DNA from: a virus
Length of the DNA stretch: 38,092 nt
Virus record (IMG/VR): IMGVR_UViG_3300020578_000204
Location: 1-38,092 of that record
Reading direction: 5' to 3' (one strand)
Shown: piece by piece, positions 30,071-37,349 of the stretch
How the letters are laid out: each line of letters begins with the position of its first letter
Position numbering within the stretch: position 1 is the stretch's first letter
Notes under the pieces: generated by a model
Database searches by the model: none
Seen by the model: only the letters and a program-made list of their open reading frames with translations
Told to the model about the DNA's origin: nothing
Made by a program: the position numbers and the translations under genes

Positions 30071-31032
30071 TGGCAAAACCAACTAGAGTAATTGATGGCG
30101 GCGGCGACCCATTTACTGAAGCAGCCAAAGCGCCATCTATGAGTACATGGATTGTTAATTTACTTAAAAATGTTCCAGAACTTAAGGCTATTTACGACAC
30201 AGTTCGTAATCCAGATGGCAGTTTCAATAGAAGTGTTGATGCCATTATAGATATGATTACCAGTAGCAGTTGGTATTTAGAAAATGGTCCTACTGTTGCA
30301 GGCAACATAGCGGCTCGCTATAAATTTGGCGAGAAGTATTATCAACAAAAGATAAATCAATTTAAAATATCAATTTCTGGTCTTGCTACAGCCATCGGTC
30401 TTGATATGACTGACCCAGATACTGCTGATTATCTTAGTAGTCTGGCAGAAACCGCCTATCTTAATAATTGGGATAATGAGTACATTGAAAATACTATTAT
30501 CAACAATAAAGATATTTTTGGAAAAATTAAAGGCGGGGCTTATGCTACCGCAGTACAAGATTTAGCCTCTTATTCAAACCTTATGGGCTTTCCCTTGAGC
30601 GAACAAAGTCGCGCTGACTATCAACGCCGTTTAATTGGTTTTTCAACTAAAGAAGGTTTGCGTGTGCGTGCTACATCAGATGATATTAAGCGTGAGATTA
30701 ACGCCAAGACTGCACAGTTATATCCATTTTTTGCTGATGACATTGCTGCGGGTCGCACTCTTTGGGATTTAACCTCTACTCAACGCAAGAAGTGGTCAGA
30801 CTTGCTAGAAGTAGATGAAGATACCCTTGATTGGAACGACCCACTATGGAAAGATGGAAAAATATTTAGCATGATAGATGAGAAAACTGGCAAGATGATT
30901 ATGCGCCCATCATGGGATGCCGAAAAATTAATTAAACAAGATGAACGCTGGCAGTACACGGAAAATGCTACACGCCTTTATGAAGGATACGGAATTGGCA
31001 TGCTTAACAAATTTGGTTTGGCGGCTATCTAA
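30070..31032 (+). CDS. Probable internal virion protein (320 residues)
   Basis: Mostly helical. Notable segments: STWIVNLLKNVPELKAIYD, IIDMITSSSWYLENG, DMTDPDTADYLSSLAETAYL and KREINAKTAQLYPFFADDIA, ending with WQYTENATRLYEGYGIGML. TGATG junctions on both sides show a coupled set of three genes (28907-32531). Repeating helix pairs with a TAxLYP segment look like those of long helical internal proteins. Function inferred from position only. Confidence 0.62.
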   Translation: MAKPTRVIDGGGDPFTEAAKAPSMSTWIVNLLKNVPELKAIYDTVRNPDGSFNRSVDAIIDMITSSSWYLENGPTVAGNIAARYKFGEKYYQQKINQFKISISGLATAIGLDMTDPDTADYLSSLAETAYLNNWDNEYIENTIINNKDIFGKIKGGAYATAVQDLASYSNLMGFPLSEQSRADYQRRLIGFSTKEGLRVRATSDDIKREINAKTAQLYPFFADDIAAGRTLWDLTSTQRKKWSDLLEVDEDTLDWNDPLWKDGKIFSMIDEKTGKMIMRPSWDAEKLIKQDERWQYTENATRLYEGYGIGMLNKFGLAAI

Positions 31033-32531
31033 TGGCTAGAACTAAAGAGGAAATCAGAAAAGCCAATGAAGAGGCTCTTGCTGCAAAAGCAAAGGCTCGC
31101 GCCGAATCTGACCCAATGTTTAACCCAACCAATAGGCCAGAGGCTCCACAAAATAGGCCTGGTTATATTGCATATTATGGATGGGTTGGTGGCGCTTCAA
31201 GTGGGCGTTGGAAACTTTATGAAGTAGCAGAAGATAGTCAAAAAGCAGCCAGCGCAGCACAAAGGTCTACTGCTGGAGCCACACAAGCAACTCTTGACAG
31301 TGCGGTAGGCGCTAATACTGTAGTTGGCCCTTCTACTTCTACTTCTAGTGATGCTTTATATGATGCAAAACGAGCAGCAGGTTATGGAATTGATGCTCAG
31401 GGTAATCCTATAACACCAACAAAAGTTGCTGGCGATGGAAGCAATACATACAAGTTTGTTGGAGGAATTTTACTATTCAATGGTATGGCTTTTACTGGAG
31501 AGTACGAAGGTAAGCAATATAAAAATGGTAGAATAGTTGTTTCCTCATCAAGTTCCTCATCAGGTTCCTCATCAGGTTCCTCAGGTTTAACTCAAGCAGA
31601 TGTAGATGCTGCCGTAGCCAAGGCTGTAGCGGCAACAACTGCTGCAAACAATGCAATGATTGCACAAATGAAAGCCGAACAAGCAGCACTAAAACTTGCT
31701 ACAAAACAAAAGGCTTCAGATAAACTTACTGCTTTATTTTCAGCCTATGGACTTGAAACACTTGCTCCTTTTATCAATACTCGTATTATGGCTGATGTTT
31801 CAGAAGAAATGTTGCTTCTTGAACTTTATGACCGCCCTGAATATCAACGGCGTTTTCCAGGCATGGCATCTTTAAGAAAAAAAAACCGAACCATTACGGA
31901 AAAAGATTACATGGATATTGAAAAGACCATGACTCAGACTGCTCGTTTTTTTGATTTACCTAAAGGTTTTTATGATGGACCTGAAGATTTTGGTAAATTA
32001 ATTGGTAATGAAGTTTCTGCTAAAGAATTTCAAGACCGTTTGCAAATAGGACAGGACTTATCTCGTACCTTAAACCCATCAGTCAAGCAACAATTAATTG
32101 ATTTCTATGGCGTAGGTGAAGGTGATTTAACAGCCTTTGTTCTTGATGCGGATAAAGCACTTCCATTAATACAGAAGCAGGCTAAGGCTGCAATGTTTGT
32201 TGGCATTGGTCGTGCTGCAGGATTTGAACTTCGTGGGATTACTTCTGGTCTAGCAGAAAATATTGCAGGCACAGAGTCCTATGCCAAACTTTCTGAGCGA
32301 GAACTTAATCAGGCTCTTGGTCAAGCAGGACAACTGCGTAGAACACAAAAGCGTTTATCAGGTATTGAGGGACAAAGTTACAACGAACAAGAAGCACTTT
32401 CTGCAGTTATAGAGGGTAGCCCACAGGCGCTACTTGCCTCACAACAAAGAGCAGCCAGAGAAGGTGCTCGCTTTCAAGCAAGAGGCGGAGTCACTGGAGC
32501 ATCACTTCGCTCAACCGCTACATCAATATAA
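31032..32531 (+). CDS. Probable internal virion protein with serine linker (499 residues)
   Basis: The N-terminal part (1-165) is polar, with a PGYIAYYGWVGGASSGRWKL segment. A serine-rich linker (about 171-184) is encoded by a 12-bp tandem repeat. Then come a helical coiled region (SGLTQADVDAAVAKAVAATT) and a C-terminal domain (about 235-499) with FSAYGLETLAPFINTRI, ELYDRPEYQRRFPGMASLRK and QQLIDFYGVGEGDLTAFVLD. The ELYDRPEYQRRFP type of motif recurs in phage genes next to internal core proteins. Third member of the coupled group after the giant gene. Confidence 0.65.
   Translation: MARTKEEIRKANEEALAAKAKARAESDPMFNPTNRPEAPQNRPGYIAYYGWVGGASSGRWKLYEVAEDSQKAASAAQRSTAGATQATLDSAVGANTVVGPSTSTSSDALYDAKRAAGYGIDAQGNPITPTKVAGDGSNTYKFVGGILLFNGMAFTGEYEGKQYKNGRIVVSSSSSSSGSSSGSSGLTQADVDAAVAKAVAATTAANNAMIAQMKAEQAALKLATKQKASDKLTALFSAYGLETLAPFINTRIMADVSEEMLLLELYDRPEYQRRFPGMASLRKKNRTITEKDYMDIEKTMTQTARFFDLPKGFYDGPEDFGKLIGNEVSAKEFQDRLQIGQDLSRTLNPSVKQQLIDFYGVGEGDLTAFVLDADKALPLIQKQAKAAMFVGIGRAAGFELRGITSGLAENIAGTESYAKLSERELNQALGQAGQLRRTQKRLSGIEGQSYNEQEALSAVIEGSPQALLASQQRAAREGARFQARGGVTGASLRSTATSI
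31541..31585 (+). repeat. 12-bp tandem repeat TTCCTCATCAGG (about 3.75 copies)
   Basis: Units TTCCTCATCAAG, TTCCTCATCAGG, TTCCTCATCAGG and a partial TTCCTCAGG. They encode the Ser/Gly linker of the preceding-listed protein and could vary in number between strains by slippage. Confidence 0.85.
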
Positions 32532-32651
32532 GAATCCCCACCCTGACCAACCAGCCCAGGGGGGCGTATAAGTCTGGTAGCAATAGCCAATTTGGTTTCC
32601 CCGAACCTCATTGTGGATTGCGAATACAACTAACAAAAGGGAGATAGGTAG

Positions 32652-33104
32652 ATGGCTACCAATTACTACGATGACGAAGAAGATGACGACACTATTACAG
32701 ATGTTGTTGGTCAACTCCGCAAAGTAAACCGTGCGCTGGAAAAGCGCACGAAAGAACTAGAACAGGAGTTGTCAGGTCTAAAAACTCAGACCCGTCAGCG
32801 TACTGTCAAGGATGTACTACAGGCTAAAGGACTAAACCCAAAAATTGCTGCGTTTATACCACCAGATATTGATTCTTCTGAAGAAGAAATTATTAAGTGG
32901 GTTAATGAATACGGTGATGTATTTGGAATCCAAACTCCATCCGAGGAAAAGCCTGAAGAAAAAAGCCCAGAGGTTAAGGCTCAAGCAAGAATCAACAATC
33001 TAGTTTCTACTGGCTCTGCGCCAGATATTGATGAAGATGCGTTTGCAAAGATTGCAGGAGCAAAGACCCGTGAGGACTTAGATGCAATCCTTGGTTTAAA
33101 TTAA
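32652..33104 (+). CDS. Capsid scaffolding protein
   Basis: 150 residues, acidic N-terminus (YYDDEEDDDTITDVV), a coiled coil at about 22-45 (LRKVNRALEKRTKELEQEL), a basic stretch, then acidic C-terminal helices. It is directly upstream of the major capsid gene, the standard place and composition for a scaffold. AAGGGAG lies before the ATG. The gap 32532-32651 holds no gene or clear hairpin that I can support. Confidence 0.78.
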   Translation: MATNYYDDEEDDDTITDVVGQLRKVNRALEKRTKELEQELSGLKTQTRQRTVKDVLQAKGLNPKIAAFIPPDIDSSEEEIIKWVNEYGDVFGIQTPSEEKPEEKSPEVKAQARINNLVSTGSAPDIDEDAFAKIAGAKTREDLDAILGLN

Positions 33105-33142
33105 ATAACCTACATCAACCAATCACCAGGAGGTGAACCCAC

Positions 33143-34315
33143 ATGGCATTTACAGACACATCGGCAATTAGTGGTCTAGTTCAGACCGCTTATGACCGTT
33201 ATGTTGAATTTGCCCTCCGCTCTCAGCCAATTATTCGTGCTGTTGCGGATAAGAGGCCTGTACAACAGGCTATGCCAGGCTCATCGGTTGTATTTTCACT
33301 TTACAACGATTTGTCGGCTGCTACTTCAGAAATCGCAGAAACAACTGACCCTTCCGCAGTTGCATTAAGCAATGTTGATACCGTAACTGTAACTCTTAAA
33401 GAATACGGCAACGCTGCTCTTGTAACACGCAAACTACAGTTGTTCTCGCTATCCGATGTTGACCCTGCCGTTGCAGACATTATTGCTTTCAACTTGGCTG
33501 ATTCTCTTGATATTGTTGCACAAGAGGAACTTCGTCAAGGCACCAATGTTATCTACGGCGGAAATAAAACATCAACCGCTACAATGACGGCATCAGATAC
33601 TATTGATTCTGCTGACCTTCGTAAAGTTGTTGCAAAACTCCGTGCTAACAAGTCTGTTCCTCGCTCAGGAAGTCTATATTGGACAGGTATTCATCCAGAG
33701 GTATCACACGACCTTCGTGCCGAAACTGGCTCGGTAGGCTGGCGCGATGTCCACGCTAATACTGATGCTTCCCTTGCTAACCTGTTCGCAGGTACCATTG
33801 GAACCTATGAAGGCGCTTTCTTTGTAGAAAACGCACGCATGCACTCTGCCAAGGATGGCGCAGACCAGACCGCTCTCGCTACAACCGCAGTAACCGTTGC
33901 AGGTACATCAGCAGGCTTCACCTTTGGTGTTGCTTCTTCTGCTGTTATCGCAACTCGTGCTGAGGTAGGCGACAAGGTTTCTGGAACTGGCATTGCTTCA
34001 GGTGCCAAGATTAGTGCAATCAGCACAAGTGGTGCAACCACCACATTTACTGTAGATACAGCACACACTGCTGCAGTAACTGCAACTACTGTTGTAACCG
34101 TAACTCCTGTAACACGCGTATTTAGAACCATTGTTTGCGGTAAGCAAGCATTGGCTGAAGCCGTAGCACAGGAACCAGGTGTTGTTATCGGCCCAGTCAC
34201 CGATAGGTTAATGCGTTTCCGACCAATCGGCTGGTACGGCGTACTAGGCTTCAAGCGTTATCGTGAAGAAGCGTTGTATCGTATTGAAACAGGCTCTTCA
34301 ATCGCTGCTCTGTAG
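33143..34315 (+). CDS. Major capsid protein, N4-gp56-like HK97 fold, with inserted beta domain
   Basis: 390 residues, AGGAGG before the ATG. SGLVQTAYDRYVEFALRSQP (N-arm), PGSSVVFSLYNDLSAAT, VTVTLKEYGNAALVTRKLQL, LADSLDIVAQEELRQG and YWTGIHPEVSHDLRAETG follow the order of the N4 gp56 capsid family, with FRPIGWYGVLGFKRYREEAL at the C-terminus. Between about 243 and 328 lies a Thr/Ala/Val-rich insert (GDKVSGTGIASGAKISAI), a likely extra beta domain on the capsid surface. The insert disrupts the usual continuity between the A-domain and the final strand. Confidence 0.9.
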   Translation: MAFTDTSAISGLVQTAYDRYVEFALRSQPIIRAVADKRPVQQAMPGSSVVFSLYNDLSAATSEIAETTDPSAVALSNVDTVTVTLKEYGNAALVTRKLQLFSLSDVDPAVADIIAFNLADSLDIVAQEELRQGTNVIYGGNKTSTATMTASDTIDSADLRKVVAKLRANKSVPRSGSLYWTGIHPEVSHDLRAETGSVGWRDVHANTDASLANLFAGTIGTYEGAFFVENARMHSAKDGADQTALATTAVTVAGTSAGFTFGVASSAVIATRAEVGDKVSGTGIASGAKISAISTSGATTTFTVDTAHTAAVTATTVVTVTPVTRVFRTIVCGKQALAEAVAQEPGVVIGPVTDRLMRFRPIGWYGVLGFKRYREEALYRIETGSSIAAL

Positions 34316-34330
34316 TTGATTGACTCTGAG

Positions 34331-34357
34331 GGGTAGGCATATTTGAAAAGTCTACCC
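34331..34357 (+). terminator. Weak stem-loop after the capsid gene
   Basis: GGGTAG (34331-34336) and CTACCC (34352-34357) flank a 15-base loop between the capsid gene and the next. There is no strong T-run, so it is probably a partial terminator or a transcript-stabilising hairpin. Confidence 0.4.
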
Positions 34358-34384
34358 TTCGGGGTGAATTTATTAGGAGGATTT

Positions 34385-34645
34385 ATGTCAATGTATTACT
34401 TCACTACCCCCACCGTAGATGAAACCCCAGCAGGGGACCATGTTCTTTTTGCTCGTCTTGAAATACCGCGTGGCATATCTGTATTGCGTTTAAACGGAGT
34501 GTATAGTTCTTTTAGGTATCCAAGCCAAATTCAGACAAATCAGGCAGAGGAGTATTATTTAGGTGGCACAATAAATGTTGTTAATCAAAAAACTGCTGAT
34601 GCTCTTACGGCACAGGGCTATGGACAATACATAACACCAGTATGA
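34385..34645 (+). CDS. Small unknown head-region protein
   Basis: 86 residues from ATG 34385, decided by AGGAGG 5-6 bases upstream (an in-frame TTG at 34343 would run through the intergenic hairpin). Beta-rich: MYYFTTPTVDETPAGDHVLF, LRLNGVYSSFRYPSQIQ and EEYYLGGTINVVN. It contains GTTTAAAC (34488). By position it may be a head decoration or completion protein. Confidence 0.7.
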   Translation: MSMYYFTTPTVDETPAGDHVLFARLEIPRGISVLRLNGVYSSFRYPSQIQTNQAEEYYLGGTINVVNQKTADALTAQGYGQYITPV

Positions 34646-34893
34646 GTTTACATAAACAACAAGTCCACCCTGAGTTTGTAGAGGGTTGCTTTGGTTGTAA
34701 GATTGCAACTCTTGTAATGAATACGGGAGAGGCAAACTCTAACCTAAGCGTATCTGCAAAGAAATGGGATAAAGAACTACAGGCATATAGGGATGCTCGT
34801 GCTCAAGGTATTCAACCCGATGGAACGAGTATGAAGAAGATTCAACAGGCTGTAAAGATTTCAAATGAAACAGGCAAGGCATACGGAGCATAA
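34642..34893 (+). CDS. Conserved small protein with CFGCK motif
   Basis: 83 residues. HPEFVEGCFGCKIATLVMNT at the N-terminus and KKWDKELQAYRDARAQGIQP in the middle match a family of small actinophage proteins. The ATG overlaps the previous stop (ATGA). The CFGC pair may bind metal. Function unknown. Confidence 0.75.
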   Translation: MSLHKQQVHPEFVEGCFGCKIATLVMNTGEANSNLSVSAKKWDKELQAYRDARAQGIQPDGTSMKKIQQAVKISNETGKAYGA

Positions 34894-34903
34894 GGAGAAA
34901 TCA

Positions 34904-35155
34904 ATGGCTGCTCGCAAACCACAAAAGAAACAATCAAAGCGTGTACGCACAGTCAAGGATGAGTCATACACAGAACTTGAAATGTATTGCATCTGGCTCA
35001 ACGAGTATTATCGCGCCCTGCTCAAATCGGGTTTTAAGCCTGATTTAGCACTTGCTTTTGTTATGGAAAAAGGTTCTTATCCAAGTTGGGTGAACTACCG
35101 TTCTCCTTCTGAGGATGAGATTAAACGGATGCTGGATGAAGATGATGATGACTAG
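34904..35155 (+). CDS. Small unknown protein, acidic tail
   Basis: 83 residues from ATG 34904, decided by AAGGAG 6 bases upstream. A basic N-terminus (MAARKPQKKQSKRVR) precedes a helical core (EMYCIWLNEYYRALLKSGFK, LALAFVMEKGSYPSW), with an acidic end (RMLDEDDDD). The pattern resembles small head-assembly proteins but is not a family I can name. The next small gene starts in its last codons. Confidence 0.7.
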   Translation: MAARKPQKKQSKRVRTVKDESYTELEMYCIWLNEYYRALLKSGFKPDLALAFVMEKGSYPSWVNYRSPSEDEIKRMLDEDDDD

Positions 35156-35237
35156 CACCATTATCCCAGAGCCGTTGTGGGGACTGCCCTCTCCCACCAT
35201 TGAAGATGAGGACATCTACGAAGAAGATGAGGAATAA
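35148..35237 (+). CDS. 29-residue acidic peptide
   Basis: MTSTIIPEPLWGLPSPTIED, followed by an acidic end. It starts inside the end of the preceding gene and stops 2 bases before the next ATG (35240). Upstream in-frame ATGs at 35142 and 35145 would add up to two residues. Very short; supported by tight spacing and the WGLPSPTIEDED pattern seen in aquatic phage proteins. Confidence 0.5.
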   Translation: MTSTIIPEPLWGLPSPTIEDEDIYEEDEE

Positions 35238-35239
35238 CC

Positions 35240-35365
35240 ATGCCAATGGTAAACGGAAAAGAATACTCTTATTCAAAGAAGGGTATGGCTGCAGCAAAGA
35301 AAGCAGCAAAGAAATCTGGTAAGAAAATGATGATGAAAAAGGCTGCAAAGAAGCGTGGCAAGTAA
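35240..35365 (+). CDS. 41-residue lysine-rich protein
   Basis: MPMVNGKEYSYSKKGMAAAK followed by Lys/Ala repeats. About 16 of 41 residues are lysine. Resembles short PyT-like basic proteins in phage head operons. Possibly a packaged DNA-binding peptide; role inferred. Confidence 0.65.
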   Translation: MPMVNGKEYSYSKKGMAAAKKAAKKSGKKMMMKKAAKKRGK

Positions 35366-35621
35366 AAAAGACCCACGGATTAAAAGGGCTGGCGTGACGG
35401 GTTTCAACAAACCTAAGCGCACGCCAAGCCATCCAACTAAGTCGCATATTGTAGTTGCCAAAGAAGGCAATCAAATTAAAACTATTCGTTTTGGTCAACA
35501 AGGCGTTAGTGGCGATAAAAAATCTACGCCTAGGCAAAAATCATTCAAAGCACGCCATGCTAAAAACATTGCCAAAGGCAAGATGAGTGCGGCGTATTGG
35601 GCAAATAGGGTAAAGTGGTAA
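35355..35621 (+). CDS. Basic conserved phage protein (KRAGVTGFNKPKRTP family)
   Basis: 88 residues, GTG start overlapping the previous stop by 11 bases. Motifs: RIKRAGVTGFNKPKRTPSHP, VVAKEGNQIKTIRFGQQGV and RQKSFKARHAKNIAKGKMSA. This highly conserved pattern occurs in many marine and freshwater phages near capsid genes and has no established function. Strongly basic. Confidence 0.78.
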   Translation: MASKKDPRIKRAGVTGFNKPKRTPSHPTKSHIVVAKEGNQIKTIRFGQQGVSGDKKSTPRQKSFKARHAKNIAKGKMSAAYWANRVKW

Positions 35622-35749
35622 TGGCTAAACAGGGTCCTTGCTGGGATGGTTATGTGCAAAAAGGTATGAAGATGAAGAATGGCAAGATGGTTCCTAATTG
35701 TGTCCCTGCTGGCAAAGCCACTAAGAGCAGAAAGAAGAAAAAGAAGTGA
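35621..35749 (+). CDS. 42-residue CWDGYxxxGMKMKNGKxVPNCVP protein
   Basis: TAATG overlap with the previous gene. The GPCWDGYVQKGMKMKNGKMV stretch, then PNCVP and a lysine tail, is a motif often found fused to larger proteins in aquatic phages. Two cysteines may form a disulphide or metal site. Too short for an enzyme. Confidence 0.75.
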   Translation: MAKQGPCWDGYVQKGMKMKNGKMVPNCVPAGKATKSRKKKKK

Positions 35750-35940
35750 AGAAGAAAGCCAAGGCAAAGCCAAAGTCAAGAGTCAATGAGGCTGGTAACT
35801 ACACCAAACCTGGTATGCGTAAAGCGTTATTCAATAAAATCAAAGCGGGTTCTAAGGGTGGCGACCCTGGAGAATGGTCTGCTCGTAAAGCCCAACTACT
35901 TGCATCTGAATATAAGAAACGCGGTGGAGGCTACAAGTAA
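35746..35940 (+). CDS. 64-residue basic protein (SRVNEAGNYTKPGMRK family)
   Basis: GTG start overlaps the previous stop (GTGA). SRVNEAGNYTKPGMRKALFN and KAGSKGGDPGEWSARKAQLL form a conserved basic module widespread in aquatic phages, often fused to its neighbours. Function unknown. Confidence 0.78.
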   Translation: MKKKAKAKPKSRVNEAGNYTKPGMRKALFNKIKAGSKGGDPGEWSARKAQLLASEYKKRGGGYK

Positions 35941-36176
35941 TGGCGTTGGCTAAATCACAACAGTCTTTAAAAAACTGGGGTAATCAAAAGTGGCGTACAT
36001 CAGATGGCAAGCCATCAAAAGGTAAAAAAAGATACCTACCTGATGCAGCCTGGAAAGCATTGACTCCAGCAGAAAAAGCCGCAACTAATAGAGCAAAAGC
36101 CAAAGGAAACAAAAAGGGCAAGCAGTTCGTCAAGCAGCCCAAGTCAGTTGCAAAGAAAACTGCGAGGTATAGATAA
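35940..36176 (+). CDS. 78-residue DUF5872-like basic protein
   Basis: SQQSLKNWGNQKWRTSDGKP, then KRYLPDAAWKALTPAEKAAT and GNKKGKQFVKQPKSVAKK match the DUF5872 pattern. One-base overlaps (TAATG) on both sides. The family is common in phages and giant viruses; function unknown, probably nucleic-acid contacting because of the lysine content. Confidence 0.8.
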   Translation: MALAKSQQSLKNWGNQKWRTSDGKPSKGKKRYLPDAAWKALTPAEKAATNRAKAKGNKKGKQFVKQPKSVAKKTARYR

Positions 36177-36451
36177 TGGCAACAGGAGTGGCAGGAAGCA
36201 CGCTTACGGGGGAACTTAACCGCCTAGCCAACGGTGGTACATATCCCGTTTATACCGTCTATAAGGCACCACAGGGGGCTGCCAATGCCTATGCTGGCAC
36301 ATCTGGCTTAGGACTTATTGCTGCCCTTAATTACAAGGTTAATTCCTCCCGCCAGCCAAATGACTATAAAGGTTTAAACGCTGTCTGCAATGAACTTGCT
36401 GGCACCTCTGGGCTATCGGCGGTAGCAGCACTAAGGAGCATTAACCTATGA
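36176..36451 (+). CDS. Small unknown virion-region protein
   Basis: 91 residues: ELNRLANGGTYPVYTVYKAP, then two SGLxxxAAL segments (TSGLGLIAALN near 42-52 and TSGLSAVAALRS near 76-87) that look like an internal repeat. Overlaps the adaptor gene by 4 bases. Such proteins usually precede tail fibre or neck genes. Contains GTTTAAAC at 36372. Confidence 0.7.
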   Translation: MATGVAGSTLTGELNRLANGGTYPVYTVYKAPQGAANAYAGTSGLGLIAALNYKVNSSRQPNDYKGLNAVCNELAGTSGLSAVAALRSINL

Positions 36452-37341
36452 GTAATTTTCTTCAACTAACAGACCGCGTTGAGGCTGTCTTACATGGCTA
36501 CACAGAGAACACAGAGCCAGCCTCATGGCTTACTACTAGCGCTACTAGCACAACCACATCGCTGAGTGTTTATGATGCCAGCGTAATTGGTCGTGGTTAC
36601 ATACAGGTTGACGATGAAATTATATTTGTCAACACTACAGATAATGTGTCAAATGTTCTTAATATAGCCCCTTGGGGTAGAGCGCAGCGTGGTACTTCTG
36701 CTGCTAGTCATAATCAAGATACCAAGGTAACTATGGCTCCATTGTTTCCAAGACAAGAAATTAAAAACGCAATTAATAACACCATTGATGCTATGTATCC
36801 AAGTATATTTGCTACTGATTCTTATGATTTTGATTATGTAGCATCACAATACTCCTATGAAATTCCCAGTCAGGTAGAGAATGTTTTATCAGTAACTTAT
36901 TCTATTATTGGTCCTTCTAAAGAATGGTTCCCTGCTCGTGCATGGCAGTTAGATAGAACAGCAGATTCAAACGCTTTTGCCTCTACAAAAAGTATATCTA
37001 TTTATTCAGGGGTTATTCCTGGACAAAAAGTGCAAGTTACTTATAGCAAGCGCCCAACGCTGCTTACTGCGGATAATCAAGAGTATTCAACAACTACAGG
37101 TTTTCCTTCTTATTCAGAAGATGTCGTCATTTACGGTGCAGCCTTCCGTATGATTTCTTTTTTGGACCCCTCACGCCTGGGTCCTCAATCTGCAGCAGCA
37201 GACATATTAGATGGCGTGCGCCCAAATGGTTCAGGGCAGAACGCTGCCAGATTCTTGTTCAATATTTATCAACAGCGTTTAAACGAAGTGGCAAATAACC
37301 AACGCCGTCAATATCCAATCCGTTCGCATTATCAGAGATAA
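36448..37341 (+). CDS. Neck/tail adaptor protein (podovirus tail tube A-like)
   Basis: 297 residues. LTDRVEAVLHGYTE at the start, a beta segment GRGYIQVDDEIIFVNTTDN, then helices with RQEIKNAINNTIDAMYPSIF, a central beta domain (YSYEIPSQVENVLSVTY) and FPSYSEDVVIYGAAFRMISF, ending NIYQQRLNEVANNQRR. The central and C-terminal halves resemble the adaptor (gp11-like) family that docks under the portal. The N-terminal 'GYIQVDDEIIFV' beta fold also occurs in neck and fibre proteins. GTTTAAAC at 37277. Confidence 0.7.
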   Translation: MSNFLQLTDRVEAVLHGYTENTEPASWLTTSATSTTTSLSVYDASVIGRGYIQVDDEIIFVNTTDNVSNVLNIAPWGRAQRGTSAASHNQDTKVTMAPLFPRQEIKNAINNTIDAMYPSIFATDSYDFDYVASQYSYEIPSQVENVLSVTYSIIGPSKEWFPARAWQLDRTADSNAFASTKSISIYSGVIPGQKVQVTYSKRPTLLTADNQEYSTTTGFPSYSEDVVIYGAAFRMISFLDPSRLGPQSAAADILDGVRPNGSGQNAARFLFNIYQQRLNEVANNQRRQYPIRSHYQR

Positions 37342-37349
37342 GGTAGAAA

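Noticed and set aside
34343-34384. TTG start for the 34385-34645 gene
   Set aside because: It would place the N-terminus in the intergenic hairpin and ignore the AGGAGG just before ATG 34385.
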